A DNA stretch of 64,000 bases from Ryuthela nishihirai (GCA_038380435.1 JAWZYU010000019.1:24949801-25013800); one strand, 5' to 3'; shown: positions 45,019 to 57,722, numbered from the stretch's first letter. Made by a program: numbers and translations. The notes: a model not told the origin generated them from the letters alone.

Positions 45019-45440
45019 ATGGCCCAAATGTTTCTAACTAGTAATGAAGAGGAAGGAATATCCCCCAAGCCAAATTCTTATCCTGGTTGGAGCCTGACCT
45101 CCAATCTGCAACACACTCCAAAACAGAAGGCCCCAGGAACAAAGTATTTTCTTTGGTCCTTGACTCAGAGTGGTCATGTGAGTCTTTTCCACATTATATT
45201 AAGGACCAATAGTGAGACGTGTGCCTATCCCAGTGCTTTTCGCTGAATGACTGATGGGCCTTGAGCACACACACATCTGGTCCGAAGGCTCTTTGACATT
45301 CACTTTGGGTGGGGGGGGAGCACACTCACATCATATGACCATTACGCTCAATTTATAATTAACCTAAAGTTTTTTCATCAGTTCTTCTAGTGCTACTTGT
45401 ATTAAAACATATATTGCTTTCACTCATAAGAATAATTGTC
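45019..45440. other. Unassigned stretch
   Basis: Follows the Tigger relic. A CAGTAG motif on the reverse strand at about 45018 could be the relic's outer end. A G9 run lies near 45311. No gene was recognised. Confidence 0.35.
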
Positions 45441-45492
45441 ATTTTCTGTAGTTGCACAACACATACACACATGCCACCATTCTGTCCTCACC

Positions 45493-45537
45493 ATTGTGTG
45501 TGTGTGTGTGTGTATGCGCGCGCACATGCATGCATAT
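45493..45537. repeat. (GT)n microsatellite with GCGCGC and ATGC ends
   Basis: About nine GT units followed by ATGCGCGCGCACATGCATGC, an alternating purine-pyrimidine tract able to adopt Z-DNA in principle. Confidence 0.9.
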
Positions 45538-46037
45538 GGAAGTTATTTACGTAAATTAATTACTTTAATAATAATAAATGTGTATGCCTATTTTTCCATA
45601 CTCACCATAAATTCCTAAAAATGCTAGCAGCTATCCCTATTCTTCTATTTATCTTATATTGTACATCACAAGTATCTCTTAAACAGCTCCCAAGATGATT
45701 CAACTGAGAACACTTGCTCCAAAGGTACAACCATTCAAAGCAACTGAAGCACCATTGGCCTGACCAGTTTTCATCACTTCAGTATTTTTCTCTGTTTATT
45801 ACCAAATCTACTCTTATTACCAGTCTCATCAACAGCCCTAATGAAAGAATTCATCTCATAAGCATCATTAATATCAATAGAGCCAAATCATGAAATATGT
45901 AAAGCTATTAACCACTAGTTTCTGAAACTCTAAACATTTCTCAAGAATCTGCCTAAGTGAAAATATTTAATCTATACATCCCCTACCATTGTGAATCCAC
46001 ACTGTACATCACACAGTTGTCCATCAACCTAATTCTA

Positions 46038-48352
46038 TTAACCCCTTAACAGTTTTGCCCTAACACCGCTCTGGTGCTGCGAAAGGTCACTTTTCTGATT
46101 TATCCGTACGCCGCTCGGGCATCTTATTTTTCTACGTCAATCCAATGATTTGCCCGACTTTTTAGCTTTTTTTTCGTTTGCAATGTTTCTAATAGATGGC
46201 TTTAGTAGTCCAGTAAAGATTGGAATGCAAAACGTGTACACCGGTTTTAATATCAGGTTTTACTGCTTTTCGTTTACGCAGGAAAAAGAGTGAATTTTGT
46301 TTTCACTTGTGTAGTGTATCACACGTTGCGAATACTATTTCTTTTGAATTTTGTGCTAAAATAAAAGGAGAATGGGTGACAGTGAGTGGCTCGTAACAGA
46401 ATATAATTCTGATATTGGATCAGCTAATGAATCGGAAATTTCTCTAAATGATTCTGGAAGTTGTGAAAGTTTGTTATCGGACTTCTCTAGTAATGAAGAA
46501 ACGGAAAGTTCCGATGATCTAACTCAGGTACGGAAGTTTTGTGAAATTGATACTAGTAATACTCCTCCAGCACTGCCGCGATTTCCTTTCACAGCGAATC
46601 CTGCTGTTCATTTGGATATTGATGTAAGTAATGGAACTTTACAGTTTCTTGATATTTTCTTTGATTGTAACCTCCTTGAAATAATAGTTTCTGAAACTCA
46701 TAAATATGCAGATAGAAGTATTCAAAACAGTAATCTATGAAGAAATAGCAGAGCAAGAAAATGGGAACCAACGTCGATAAACAATATTCAAGTGTTTCTC
46801 GCTTTGAATATTTTATAAGGAATTGTTAAAAAGCCAGATATTGAGCAATATTGGAGTATGAGGCATTCAATATCAACGCCATTTTTTTCAAAAATTATGT
46901 CTTATCGTCGTTTTCACCTGTATTTACATTTTTCTGATGATGCTAAATTTGATGCTGAAACACATGAGTGTCCAAAGTTACAAAAACTCTGGCCTATAAT
47001 CAAGCATTTGAATACTCGTTTTCGAGAAATTATCACACTTGAAAGAGATGTAACAATCGACGAGAGCTTGATGCTATTCAAAGGGTGATTACACTGGAAA
47101 CAATATATACTGCTGAAGCGATCACGATTCGGTATAAAAACTTTTCTGCTATGCGAATCGAAGTCTGGTTATGTATATCAACTCATTATATACACAGGAA
47201 AAGATACACTTTTTGATGACAATTATCAACATCTTTGCAAGTCATCTCAAGTGGTAATGACTCTTATGAAGCCACTATTCAATAAAGGATATTGCCTAAC
47301 AACAGATAATTTTTACACATCTCCAGAACTGGCAGACATCCTTCTCAGCAAGCAAACAGATATGTATGGAACACTCAAACTTAGCAGAAAAGACGTTCCA
47401 AAGGAATTGCAGTCAAAGAAACTCAAAAAAGGCGAAATCTGTGCTTACCAAAGAGGAGAAGTATGCATCATCAAATGGATTGAAGAAGGAATGGAAGAAG
47501 GTTGTAACTCTGTTATCTACTATACACAATTCCGAAATGATTGAAGTGTCGTCTCACAACGATGAAGTCAAAAAGAAACCAAAAGTAGTAATGCAGTACA
47601 ATAATACTATGGGGGAGGTGTTGATAAAATGGATCAACATCTCACCAATTATCCCGTCATAGAAAAGAGAGGAAAAAAATATTGTAAAAAAATATTCTTT
47701 CACCTCTTTGATATATCACTGTGGAATGCTTTTATTTTGTACCAGAAGCTTGGAGGAAAATACTCTCATTTGAATTTTAGACTTGACTTAGTTGATTGCC
47801 TGATCGAAAGGCATGGAACAGTGAATGAGAAAAAAGGACGACCAGGAATTTTGCTGAATCCCGTATGATTGACTGAAAGGCACTTTTTAGAAGTGATTCC
47901 ACCTACCGAAAAGAAACTGAGACCGACGAGGCAGTGCTTTGTGTGTTGCTCAAAAAGGAACAATAGCGGAAAACGGATGAGAAAAGAAACCAGATATTTT
48001 TGTCCCGATTGTGATATAGGACTCTGCTTATCTCCATGTTTTAAAATTTATCATACAAAAGCTGAGTTTTGAAATTAAATAAAAATGTAAATATTAAAAA
48101 AAAGCATGCTCTTTTCTCACATCCATTTCTGTCAAGTGTTCTTAAAAGTTCTTGTTCGGAAAAGCCAACTTTAAGTAAAAATGCCAATTTTTCGCTATAA
48201 TTAAAAATTATAAATTATTCAATTCAATACTTGTAACAGTTTTGACTGCTGATTTGAATTTATATGATCAATTTGAATACAAAATTGTTTATCAAAAATG
48301 TGCTTATTTTTGGACACAATATGGCAGAAAAAAGAAACTGTTAAGGGGTTAA
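46038..48352 (+). mobile_element. piggyBac element, 2307 bp, with TTAA duplication and 14-bp terminal repeats
   Basis: The element is 46042-48348. The ends CCCCTTAACAGTTT and AAACTGTTAAGGGG are perfect inverted repeats, each flanked by TTAA. Copies 1 and 2 of the surrounding LINE show the single TTAA (TTCTATTAAGCAC). It carries one transposase gene on the + strand. Confidence 0.95.
46372..48072 (+). pseudogene. piggyBac transposase pseudogene
   Basis: Starts MGDSEWLVTEYNSDIGSANE with an acidic N-terminus. The DDE_Tnp_1_7 domain follows: LHFSDDAKFDAETHECPKLQ, VTIDESLMLFKG (first catalytic Asp), CLTTDNFYTSPELADILLSK (second), then after a one-base loss the frame reading GGVDKMDQHLTNYP (third). 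The C-terminus is a Cys-rich domain: QCFVCC...YFCPDCDIGLCLSPC, ending IYHTKAEF before the stop at 48072. In-frame stops occur after QNSNL, after ALNIL, after MLFKG and after LLNPV; at least two look like CGA to TGA changes. All catalytic Asp residues survive, so inactivation is by stops and frameshift, not by active-site loss. Length, about 565 codons, is normal for the family. Confidence 0.93.
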
Positions 48353-50307
48353 GTATAATCATGCAAAGAACTTTACCTGGAACAAAAAGTAAACTAATTC
48401 CCCTATAACTATCACAAGAACTGTGATCACCTTTTTTAAAAATTGCAATAATAATAATAGCTCTTGTAAAATCCTTAGGAACAATGCTTTTATTATAAAA
48501 GATATTCAAAATTTCAGCCAACCATATGGTAACAGAAACATTCCCATCTCTAAGCATTCCAGTAGTAATTTCATCTACCCTTGGGGATTTATGTAGTTTA
48601 AGTTTACAAATAGCCAAAATAATTTCAGATTGTGATATAGGACCAGCATTAAAGGCAGTATTACATCTATAAATAATATATAAAATATGCTCATTACAAA
48701 TAATAGGAGTAGAACTAAACCATGTTGTTTAGAACATTTCTGATACACTCAGTCATCTTGTCATGACAGAATCCTCACTTTCAATAATCTTACTTGTTTG
48801 CCCTTCAATCCCTCTATACCTGTCCATTAACTATCTAGCACAGCTCCCTGCTATTACACTAACTGCTTCTTCTGCTTTGTCAGCCAAGTTATGAAGTCAA
48901 AGATTCTTATCAGCTACTAACTGATCCTTTGCACATTTATTAAGGTCATTGCAATGACATCTGTTAGCACTAGTAGGATGTTGATTCATATTTTTCCTGC
49001 ACTTCTTTCAGAAATAAGTTTCATAACCTTATCATTCAAATAATTTTGTTTCCTCTATACCATTTTTACCCAAAAGAGTACAGTTAATTTCAAGAAAAGT
49101 CTGTTTAAACTGATTCCATTCTTTCTCAACTTCAGCAGTAAGCAAACCTCAATTGCCTTAATGACTAAGTAGCTTATCATGGTATGCTCTGCTTATATCT
49201 GGATATTTCAGACCTTCAGTGTTAAAAGTAATTTTCTTAACCTTAGCACAACATTTCTTAAGGTTCAGTTGCAAGATACTTTTGTCCAGATAATGGTCAA
49301 ACCCAATTTCAGCTCCCATGTATGATCTGGTATTCATAACCAAACTAGCCCATTTTGCTATTTAAATATGATCTATCATATTCCTGTGCAGTCCATCAGG
49401 TAAAACCCATGTGTATTTATAAATGCCCCCATGTTTGTAGTATGTGTTAGTTATTTGCAAACCATTAAGTTGTCTTATCTGTAGGAGATGTTCCCTATTG
49501 CCATTAGAATTACCAATGCCAAAGGTACCTAATACCCCTGACCAAAGGTCAGAGTCAGTATCAACTTTAGCACTGAAGTCACCTAAAACAAGAGAAATAT
49601 CTCTGTCATCAGAGTCCTCTGTGGGGATATAACAGATGACATTCAAATCTTTAACTTTTCTTTTAAATTTAGCTGTGAGAAATCTTTTATTAATGCAGTT
49701 GTATCCTAGAAGAGTATCACTGGCATATCTGCTGAGAAGCAAACCTACACCTTATATATGCTTTCCATCCTCCCTCTCTAAAAAGAGAAATTTTTAGTTA
49801 TTCTTAAGTGCCTGACCTTTACCTGTCCATCTGGTTTCTTGCAAACCTAGAATATCTAAGTTATAACACTGGAATTTCTGTGTGAGTACATCAAGAGAAT
49901 AATCTCTATGTAACATCCTCAAGTTCCACTTATCTGCACAGAGAAAATGATTAGTGAGATTTTTTAAAGAAACTAGGTTTATTGAGAGAGGTAGGGGCCA
50001 ACAATATCAAATATCCCCCTAATTGCAGCATGAGGCAAAGACCCATTCCCCTATCACTAAAGGCTGAAGCCACCCATGCTGGTAGGAACTTCAGGCAGCA
50101 CATTTTCAAGGACTAGAATCTGGATAGAAACCGACCTCCTTGAGACATGTTACTCCAGTGTAAGGTTGGCAATGCCCAACTAGCCAAGTTAGAGTTCAGG
50201 TACTTGTGATGGCCTCTCAGGATTATCCCCCAGCTGATATGAAGTATCCCGTGCCTATGTTCAATTAGGGCTGGCAACCCACAAGCAAATAGAAAACACA
50301 GTGGCAT
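48353..50307 (-). pseudogene. LINE copy 3 endonuclease/RT remnants
   Basis: Segments include LGDFSAKVDTDSDLWSGVLG and YTWVLPDGLHRNMIDH (endonuclease, 49362-49742), RSYMGAEIGFDHYLDKS (49158-49343) and LKLHKSPRVDEITTGMLRDG with SIVPKDFTRAI (RT start, 48219-48617). Stops and frameshifts are numerous. Identity with copies 1 and 2 is visibly lower, so this is an older insertion. Confidence 0.8.
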
Positions 50308-50689
50308 ATTTTTTGTTCAACAGAGCCCACCAGTGCAGCAAGTCCAAGATCCATAATCAAGCTCAAATCCATAAACCAGTCCATTCAAGTGTTAATGGTC
50401 AATACCATGACCCTTTAAAGTTGACCACTCCTCAGCAGGGCAGAAAAAAAGAGTGGCCATAGATGGCCAGATCAGTAGACCACATGATCTGGCAGCTCTC
50501 CCCTTCTGTTCCCTTCCAAAAGAGAATATCTCTTTTGAAAGGTAGTGACAGCCTGCACCACAAGAAGGTAGTGTCGAACATTAAGTGCTATCCCTGGCCG
50601 GTTCTGTGCATCATCATAGGGAATTGGTACACCTCTCCTTCAGTTTATGCATAGCTATCATTTACAGACCTGTAACAGACTAAATGCTA

Positions 50690-51240
50690 GAAACTATAGT
50701 AGTTGTATCTATCATCATAGCTGACAGATAGTGTCAAAAAATTAAATGTGTTGAAGAAAGTTTATTGATATGCCTAATTAAGGATATAAATAAACAAAAA
50801 GGATAATAAATTAAAGGATATAAATAACAATTTGCCCAGATATTTGAAAGCAGAAAAAAAATCTAGAAAAACCATAGTTCAAATTCAAACACTTGTTTGT
50901 ACTTGCTAGACTCTGTTCACCCGACCTGAAGTAGTAGGCTTGAAACTAACCCTAATTTAAGATTTGCTTTCACTGTAATGTTGTAATATTGTGAATTGTA
51001 TATAAAATTGTTGCAAATTTTTAATGATCAAGGTAATTTATTTATATTGGTAAAATAGTTGCACTTATATTGATAATTATAAAAACTTACGGAAATCAGA
51101 AAATAATATAATTGTGTAGCCCAAATATATTATGACTTGGTGCTGAATATTTCAGATTTAGTAACTTTAATTTTCTACCTCTTATTTGATGAGCTGCATA
51201 AAGTAAACAATATAATTTATATTTCTTGTGTATAAAAAAA
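50690..51240. other. Intron, unassigned
   Basis: AT-rich sequence between LINE copy 3 and the SINE-B fragment; no signal recognised. Confidence 0.45.
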
Positions 51241-51242
51241 AA

Positions 51243-51308
51243 ATGACATCTGTGGCAAGCAGCTGCTTTCCACAAAGGTCTGACAGGATCCTGTCAGTTT
51301 ATATGTGT
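51243..51308 (-). mobile_element. SINE-B 3' fragment close to the zinc-finger exon
   Basis: It contains GGCAAGCAGCTGCTT and GGTCTGACAGGATCCTGTCAGTTTATATG. Only the 3' third remains. It lies within 50 bases of the splice acceptor of the CCCH exon. Confidence 0.8.
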
Positions 51309-51353
51309 AGGGAAAGAAAGCCAGTAAAATATATGCCCTACTTTGATTAATAG

Positions 51354-51579
51354 GTCCAGAAGCCCATATAGTTCACATGGCGAAGAAGAAGAGAGAAAAA
51401 AAACCAGAAACCATAAAGCTTACATTCCTTCCAATCGCAGTAGATCAAAGAAGCAAACAGCTAGAGGAGGAAAAAGGAAAAAAACGGGTGATATGAAAGG
51501 CAGAGGTGGACGAGGAAGAAGAAAGGAGCAAAGACAGAGACCAGTATGTAAATTCTATATGGAAGGCAAGTGTGCAAAG
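51354..51579 (+). CDS. Coding exon, ZC3H4/6/8-like protein, RG-rich stretch and start of first CCCH finger
   Basis: The acceptor TTAATAG is followed by G, which completes an AG|G arginine codon from the previous exon. The donor is GTAATA at 51580, leaving phase 0. The residues run from RS dipeptides (RSRSPYSSH) through an Arg/Lys-rich region to an RG-rich tract (KGRGGRGRRKEQRQRP), then VCKFYMEGKCAK. The last part is the first half of a C-x7-C-x5-C-x3-H zinc finger, matching the first finger of ZC3H4/6/8, where CK(F/Y) is followed by EG(K/R)C. The remaining Cys and His must be on a later exon, which I did not find before 64000. This exon gives the family assignment. CCCH fingers of this class bind RNA; that function is inferred. 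The upstream intron is 16.6 kb. Confidence 0.8.
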
Positions 51580-52120
51580 GTAATATTGAGTTATTAAGCT
51601 TAAATTCTCAGCCCATTTAAATAATTATATATTTATATCACTGTTTAGAGCTTAAGTAAAATACTTTGAGCATTGATCTTGATGGTAATGATGGTTAGCT
51701 CTTTTTTAGCTTGAAGATGTTCTTAACTGATAAATTTGCAGTGATAGATGAGAGTTTTGTGGAAAAGACAAAAAAGAGAGGTTCAAAAATTGTATGAAAA
51801 AAAAATAGCTTGTTGGATTAATATTTTCAGCACAACTATTTTGTCATCTTATGGTTATTTTATCATTATTTTTATCATTAATGACTGGTCTATCATTACA
51901 GCGAATTATGTTTTGTAGTATATTTATAACATTTCTGCATGTGCTGGTCAATTTTGTTTTTGGTGCTCTGATGATAAATGCTAGACCAATTTGACCAAGC
52001 TTTTTGCTATCAGAACAATGATTGTGACAAATGATTGGTTGAATTGCAAATATGCTCTGCTGAAAAATGCTTGATTAGTTTGATCATTCACTTGTCATCA
52101 GACCACCCAAAAAAATCCAA
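51580..52120. other. Intron after CCCH exon, unassigned
   Basis: Opens with the GTAATA donor. No continuation of the zinc finger (a G-x-x-C-x3-H coding block after a splice acceptor) was seen. Confidence 0.5.
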
Positions 52121-52125
52121 CTAGC

Positions 52126-52191
52126 ACATACATACATACATACATACATACATACATACATACATACATACGCACGCACGCACGCACGCAC
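52126..52191. repeat. Compound microsatellite (ACAT)n then (CGCA)n
   Basis: About eleven ACAT units run into five CGCA units. The second part concentrates CpGs in otherwise CpG-poor DNA. Confidence 0.95.
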
Positions 52192-52327
52192 AATTGCTAG
52201 TAATATATCATTAAGAATCTGTTGCAACAATGCCCCCCCCCCCTCCCACTACACAGCAGCATGGAAAATCCTGCCAAAGGAATGAATAAATCCAGTAAAA
52301 ATTCGCACCCACCTTGGATTGTTGTAC

Positions 52328-52648
52328 CTCTGAGCAACACTTGTTTTTCTGCACAGTGGGCTAAATGGCCAGGTCACAAGGGCTCAGAGAAGGTTGGGGA
52401 AGGGGACCTATTGGATAGCTATTAGGAGACATGGAAACCTGTCAAGCCTTCCAGCCTATTAATGTGCACAGGATATGGCTGTCCCCTACACACAGGCCTA
52501 ATGACCCATCCTACAGATAGCAGCTTTTCCATATCCAACATTCTCCTTTCTCACTGAGATTAGAATGGGAGTAGGTAGAAAAAATTCTCATCCCAGGCTC
52601 AGTTAGTACTCAAACCTAGGAACATGTCACAAATCACAGTTACAGAGT
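52328..52648 (-). mobile_element. SINE-A, old copy
   Basis: Runs from ACCTCTGAGCAACACTTG through GGCTAAATGGCCAGGTCACA to a decayed B-box complement (CTCAAACCTAGGAAC). CpGs are lost. Confidence 0.78.
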
Positions 52649-52649
52649 A

Positions 52650-55270
52650 AAAACAATTGACATACTACAAGATGGCACAATAATTGTCTGAAATATTAGT
52701 TCGACAAGTTCATAATCTTCCAAAAAAAATTTTGGAACTTTTTTTCATTTCAGAAAATTTTCTTCATTATAATTTTACCTAAACAAATAAAATCTTCAAG
52801 GTGAAGAGGCACTGAACTGCCATTATCATCCAGATAACACTCAAGGCAATGAATTTTCTTCAGCTTCATAATAATATAAATGCAAAAGTAATATTGTAGA
52901 GTTCACTATTTTACTTTTGAAGTTGAATGAAAGAAGGTTTAAAGCAGTGATACATTTCAGTTAGGAATAATGCCAAGTTTCTGTAAAAGATCTACCATTG
53001 ATAAACTCCAGGTATTTTAGAATTTCTGTTTCCTTTGAATTAATTTTAGGAATTAAAATACTTAAAGAATTAAATGAAATTCACTTAATTTTTTATTTAA
53101 ATTTAGTGGTAACTTTATTTCTGAACATGCTTACATTGTACAATAAATTAAAACAATATAAATTTCATAATGAAATATAGGAAGTAAGCTTCATATTGAA
53201 ACTTTTCTATTTCTTGATTTCATTCTTATTTTTGCCTTTATGTTAACTTCTCTTATATACTTAGTCTTTCATCGACTCGGATCTTATTACTTTTCACTTT
53301 CACTTCATAATGATCTATTATGTATATAACTTGCAAGGTATTTCATTTGAAGTATTTAAAAAAAAATCCTTTTCTGGATTTATAATAACAAAGGTAACAA
53401 TGTGAAATATAATAAACTCTGCATACATTCTGTAAGCACTTTATAATACCTTCTATTGCAAATATTATAATAGAAACAATTGTGTCAACTATGTCACATC
53501 ACTTAACGTTGAAAAATGTTATAAAAGCAGATTTTCGCCTCAATTGGAAAGTAGGACATTCTGATATAGCAGGTAAGTGAGTGCAAAAGTTTGTATGTTT
53601 CAAGTTAGATTATCAATTTGAAAAGTACATTGAATAGCAAACTGGATGTCACAAATAATGTTTTGTTGAAATAGCCTAATGAACAGCATGGGCTCAAGTG
53701 TTTTAGCCTATATATTGGTTTCTGCTGGACATATAAAGTCACTAATAGAGATGTTCTACATATGACTATGTGGCTATCCAATAAAGGTTTAGAAAGATAA
53801 TATTACTTGAAGTACTTGTCATTGTAGTGTTGCAGAGAACTTTGTAGATTAAGTGAACTCTAAGCTCAGAATAATAGTGAGAAGTTTACAATTGAAGCAT
53901 ACTATTGAATTTTTGCAAGTTCAGTACTAAGGATGGTTTTTATAACCAACTTCAAAATGTTAACATTGGCATGGTAAATCTAAAATATTATGGACATGTT
54001 ACATATTTCCTGCTAACACTACTTGAGCATTTGATCAGGTGTAAAGAGAAGGGTAGTTGAAGTATATCAATATAACTGAAATTAGTTGGGTGAGAGCGAG
54101 CACTAATTATAGTGTCTAATTGGAAGTCTGGAATTAGGTTATATTTTATGGTAGTTTGTATTAAGGGCCACGTCTTTTGGAACGATTTTGATAATTGTTT
54201 GATATTCTATTGAAGAACTGTCTGTAAGTTATATCTATTTTCATCCTGAAGTTAGTAGGTGATCTTTCAAAATTATGTGATGTATTAGCATTAAAAAATG
54301 TAATAACCATTTACTGGATCTCTAAGACATTCTAAAGACTCTGCCTTTAGTATGTAAAGCCAAGAGTCATTGTTTATAATAGTGTCCAAACTTATTCCAT
54401 GAATCAAATACAATAACCTTCAGGAGTTCAAAATCTAAAAGACTCTGCTTAATACATTTGCTGTTGCATGGCACACATGTGCACAAAGTTGATTGTTCTG
54501 GGTTCTGCTTGACACACTTGTCATCCAATCTTGGTAGTTGTTCCTATCTGAAATGGTGAGCACTATAGTTGCATTCATTATCATTTCAGCAGCACTTGGA
54601 ATGAGTTCAAATTTTATGTGTTCAAGGTTAGGTTTTGTCCCAGGGATATTCTAAGTATAGATATCCTGGATGATAAAATAGACATATCCTGAGAGTGTGA
54701 AAAGAAGACGAAATTGTCAATATATTGAAAACAATGTCTGCCCATTATGAGTAATCAACAATTCTAATGATAGTGTAAGCACCAGTGACTCTGAAAACAG
54801 AGAAGATAAACTCTCTGGAAGACCTGTTCAACAATACCATTGATCATGTAAACTACAAGTTATGAATCGGTGGTTTTTGTAGAAGGAGCATTTGGTTTGG
54901 CAAAAGGAAAAACTTTAGAAATTGTTGCAAAGTATGCTCTGTTTCATGGGAAAAAAATTGCTTTGTATTTGTTTATGTTTAATAATTCTAAAATTGGTGT
55001 AGATCAACAATGGAAACTAAATGTGCACTTTATGTAAGTGTTTTGTGCTGATTAATCACAGTTAAATCAATATCCAGCAGCTCCTGAAGTCAGATATTAA
55101 AATGCTTAAGGTGACAGCAAAAATGTTAAACTTTTTAACCATCAAAAATATTCTTTTTAACCAGACAATAGCCAAATGTATATGATTCAGTGGTTCCTCA
55201 AATTCAGACATCAGAATTCTGGTTACACCTTAATTGCTGTGACCATTTGAGCTAAGAAGCTAATAATTCA
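52650..55270. other. Intron, unassigned
   Basis: Long AT-rich stretch. TATAAAAG at about 53520 with a GTAAGTG donor-like site at 53574 was noted but no coding follows. No exon or repeat family was recognised. Confidence 0.4.
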
Positions 55271-55279
55271 GGCCAAGAA

Positions 55280-55365
55280 TATTGCCCATTTCTCTCAACC
55301 TTGTCTGAGCCCTTAGGGTTCTTGTTACCTAGTCTTTATTTGCAAAAAAAAAGTGGTCATCAGAC
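55280..55365 (+). mobile_element. SINE-A tail-region fragment
   Basis: CTCAACCTTGTCTGAGCCCT, then GCAAAAAAAAAGTGGTCATC, matching the region just upstream of the 3' end. Confidence 0.55.
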
Positions 55366-55545
55366 CCTTGAGTAGGCTAATGAGTATTGACCCTTATATG
55401 ACCTTGGCTTATGAGCATTGATCTGTATAAGTCATTACCCTTTGAGTAGTAGTATATAAAAAAAATATTGCATGAGTGAGGGCTAGTTATGCAATAGCAC
55501 ATAAGACTCGTGATGTTTTTAAATGTGATCACTCATTATGGCTTC

Positions 55546-55818
55546 AGTGAGATTTTCTCCACTAACTCCTGCTTTATCCGTAGAGAAAAAGAAAACACCA
55601 GTGAACTTCAAAAGTTCTATCAGATTGGGATGTTAAGCCATGGCCCATGTGCAGGAGAGCCATACCCTGTTACATGTTAAATAGCACACCGGATGGCCTT
55701 CATCTGTCTACTAACTGTCCAGTGGATCACCTACTCATCTCTAAACCCTTAGTCTTATTGACCTAACCATTTTTACCCAATTTGGGGGGAAAAGTGCATT
55801 GAGAGGTAAAACAACACA
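55546..55818 (+). mobile_element. SINE-A, head missing, old
   Basis: From TGAGATTTTCTCCACTAACT through GATGTTAAGCCATGGCCCAT to GAGAGGTAAAACAACACAAT. The middle carries an AAAAGAAAACACC insertion. Confidence 0.75.
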
Positions 55819-55819
55819 A

Positions 55820-57720
55820 TAAAAATTAAGTGTAACATATAGAATCATTTTTTTTTCTCGAATCACAATAGTAAAGCGAAAACAAATAAATATTAATGTT
55901 GTATATTTTATTTACTTGCTGCAATGAGGATTTTGCATTATCAAACAATAACTACTCATTTTTTGTAATAAACCCACTTTCATTTTATAAAATTTTATTA
56001 AAATAACAAGATAATTTTGAGGAGAAAAACAACTGTTAACATTATTGGTAAAAACTAATATCTGACAAAACATTTTTGGCAAAAGGTGGCTCATTTGACA
56101 ATTGTCTTTAGGTAAGACATTTGGTGGGTATACCCACTCCCACTGAGTAAATCTTGTTGGATGGCAACAAAATCTAACATACCATGGTAGCAGAAGAGGA
56201 AACTAAACCTCTCATATCAGAAGGTGACACCAGCAGGACTTTTTTTTTTGCCAAGAAATTCATAAAATTCTTTCCTTAACACTTTGACAAGTGAAAAATT
56301 ATGAAAGTTCGAAATTTCAGTTTCGGCTGACAGCTCTCTTGCTTAGGAGGGCAAATTTCTAATCTCAGGCACAAGTCTGCTGATTATGTAATGACGAGTT
56401 TACTTCTCATCTATCTACAATGTATTAACATTGTAACTTCATCTATTAAGAATGACTTCTAGACAAATAAGCACTTGCCATTACCATTGGAATTAGCTCT
56501 CAAGGTAGTTTCTTCAGCTCTAAAAGTAGTGAAATAAATATGTAATTAAATCTATTCGAATGAGATGAGAATTTAAGCTTAATATTTTCAGAATTGCAAA
56601 AATGAGAAGTTCATTAGTAAATAAAATGTAGAACCTATTTTAAAAAACATTACATGAAACTGCTAGAAAAAACAAAGATGGAAATATATTATCTTCACTC
56701 CATATTTTAGAGCTTGGCAGTATTGGTAATTTTGCTAGTAAATTCAAAAAATCTGTGTATGACAAAAGTTATACAAGATGACTCACTGTAAATGTTGACT
56801 TGCTAAACAAAAATATGTTCCATATTTTAGTTGTTTCAAAGCAATGTTCTGATACAGGGGATTTAATGTTAATACCTTCAGTGTTTTGTTTATAATCTAT
56901 TTCTTCCTATTTACTTTCCTTTGGTCTTAGTAACCTGTAGCACACAATAGGAGGGTGAACAGAATGATAAAATGCATATATAGAATTAGTAAATGACAAA
57001 TAACTTCCTGTTATTATGCATAGAGCAAATTTCTTTTTACTAACAATTATTCTTACATCTGTAGAATAGTTGCATTCTAATCTTGAAACAACCATTTAAC
57101 TCTGGGATAATGGTGGAGAGCAAGCTACTATACCTGCATTTTTATGCATATATATTTTACTTTTTTATATAATAGTAGCATATCAGTCCATCAAGCATTA
57201 CATTTAATTACAGATTTCACACCAAAAAAAAAACACTTTTTTTTCTGAAGATTTGTATTAAAATAATTTATGCTTAATTTTTTGTTATTATTAGAACTGT
57301 AAAATGTATAAAAACAAAATCTTACAATAATCTCATTTAATAAATAGTTTTTCTAATGTATTTTGCTTTGCACAACAGTATTTAGAGTTCTTGCATTGTT
57401 TGAATCTTGCAATCTTTGCATCAAAATGAATCATTTATTTGGTGGACTGGTGCAACTTTTATGAAGGTTTATGGGTGATTCCTTAAAAAATCAGCATGCC
57501 AAAGAAATACCTAATTGGACTTGTTTATTATGATAACCATTAGAACAAGTCATTCTAAATTCACAGTTGCTACTATCCTTAATAGTTGATAGATCTTCAT
57601 TTCACTATCTCTCACCACCTTCAAATAGTAAATAAAGCAGTACATTTTCTTAGCTTTAGCACTAGCAATCAACAATTTAAATATAGTATTGAAGAGATTT
57701 TTTATGACGTGTTTATTCAT
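55820..57720. other. Intron, unassigned
   Basis: AT-rich, nearly free of CpG; only homopolymer tracts were noted. Confidence 0.45.
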
Positions 57721-57722
57721 AT

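Larger units (their letters stand above)
45578..50680 (-). mobile_element. RTE-like LINE copy 3, old, split by piggyBac
   Basis: Two segments, 45578-46037 and 48353-50680, align with copies 1 and 2 in order and are more diverged. The 5' end (TGCATAGCTATCATTTACAG) agrees with copy 1 (33690-33704). The polymerase YADD region is deleted near 45880, and the 3' portion is truncated. Confidence 0.83.

Noticed and set aside
45019..45246. 75-codon open frame
   Set aside because: No recognisable similarity, low-information composition, and no splice or promoter context.
52126..52191. CRISPR-like array of short repeats
   Set aside because: Simple 4-base microsatellite with no spacers, in an animal genome.
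53519..53580. TATAAAAG followed 45 bases later by a strong GTAAGTG donor-like site
   Set aside because: No open frame or acceptor was found to go with it; both motifs are common in AT-rich intron.
54650..54870. Reverse-strand segment with FxYIDNFVFF-like reading, briefly considered a Penelope-type reverse transcriptase
   Set aside because: Only one short patch matches and neighbouring motifs are absent; too weak to call.
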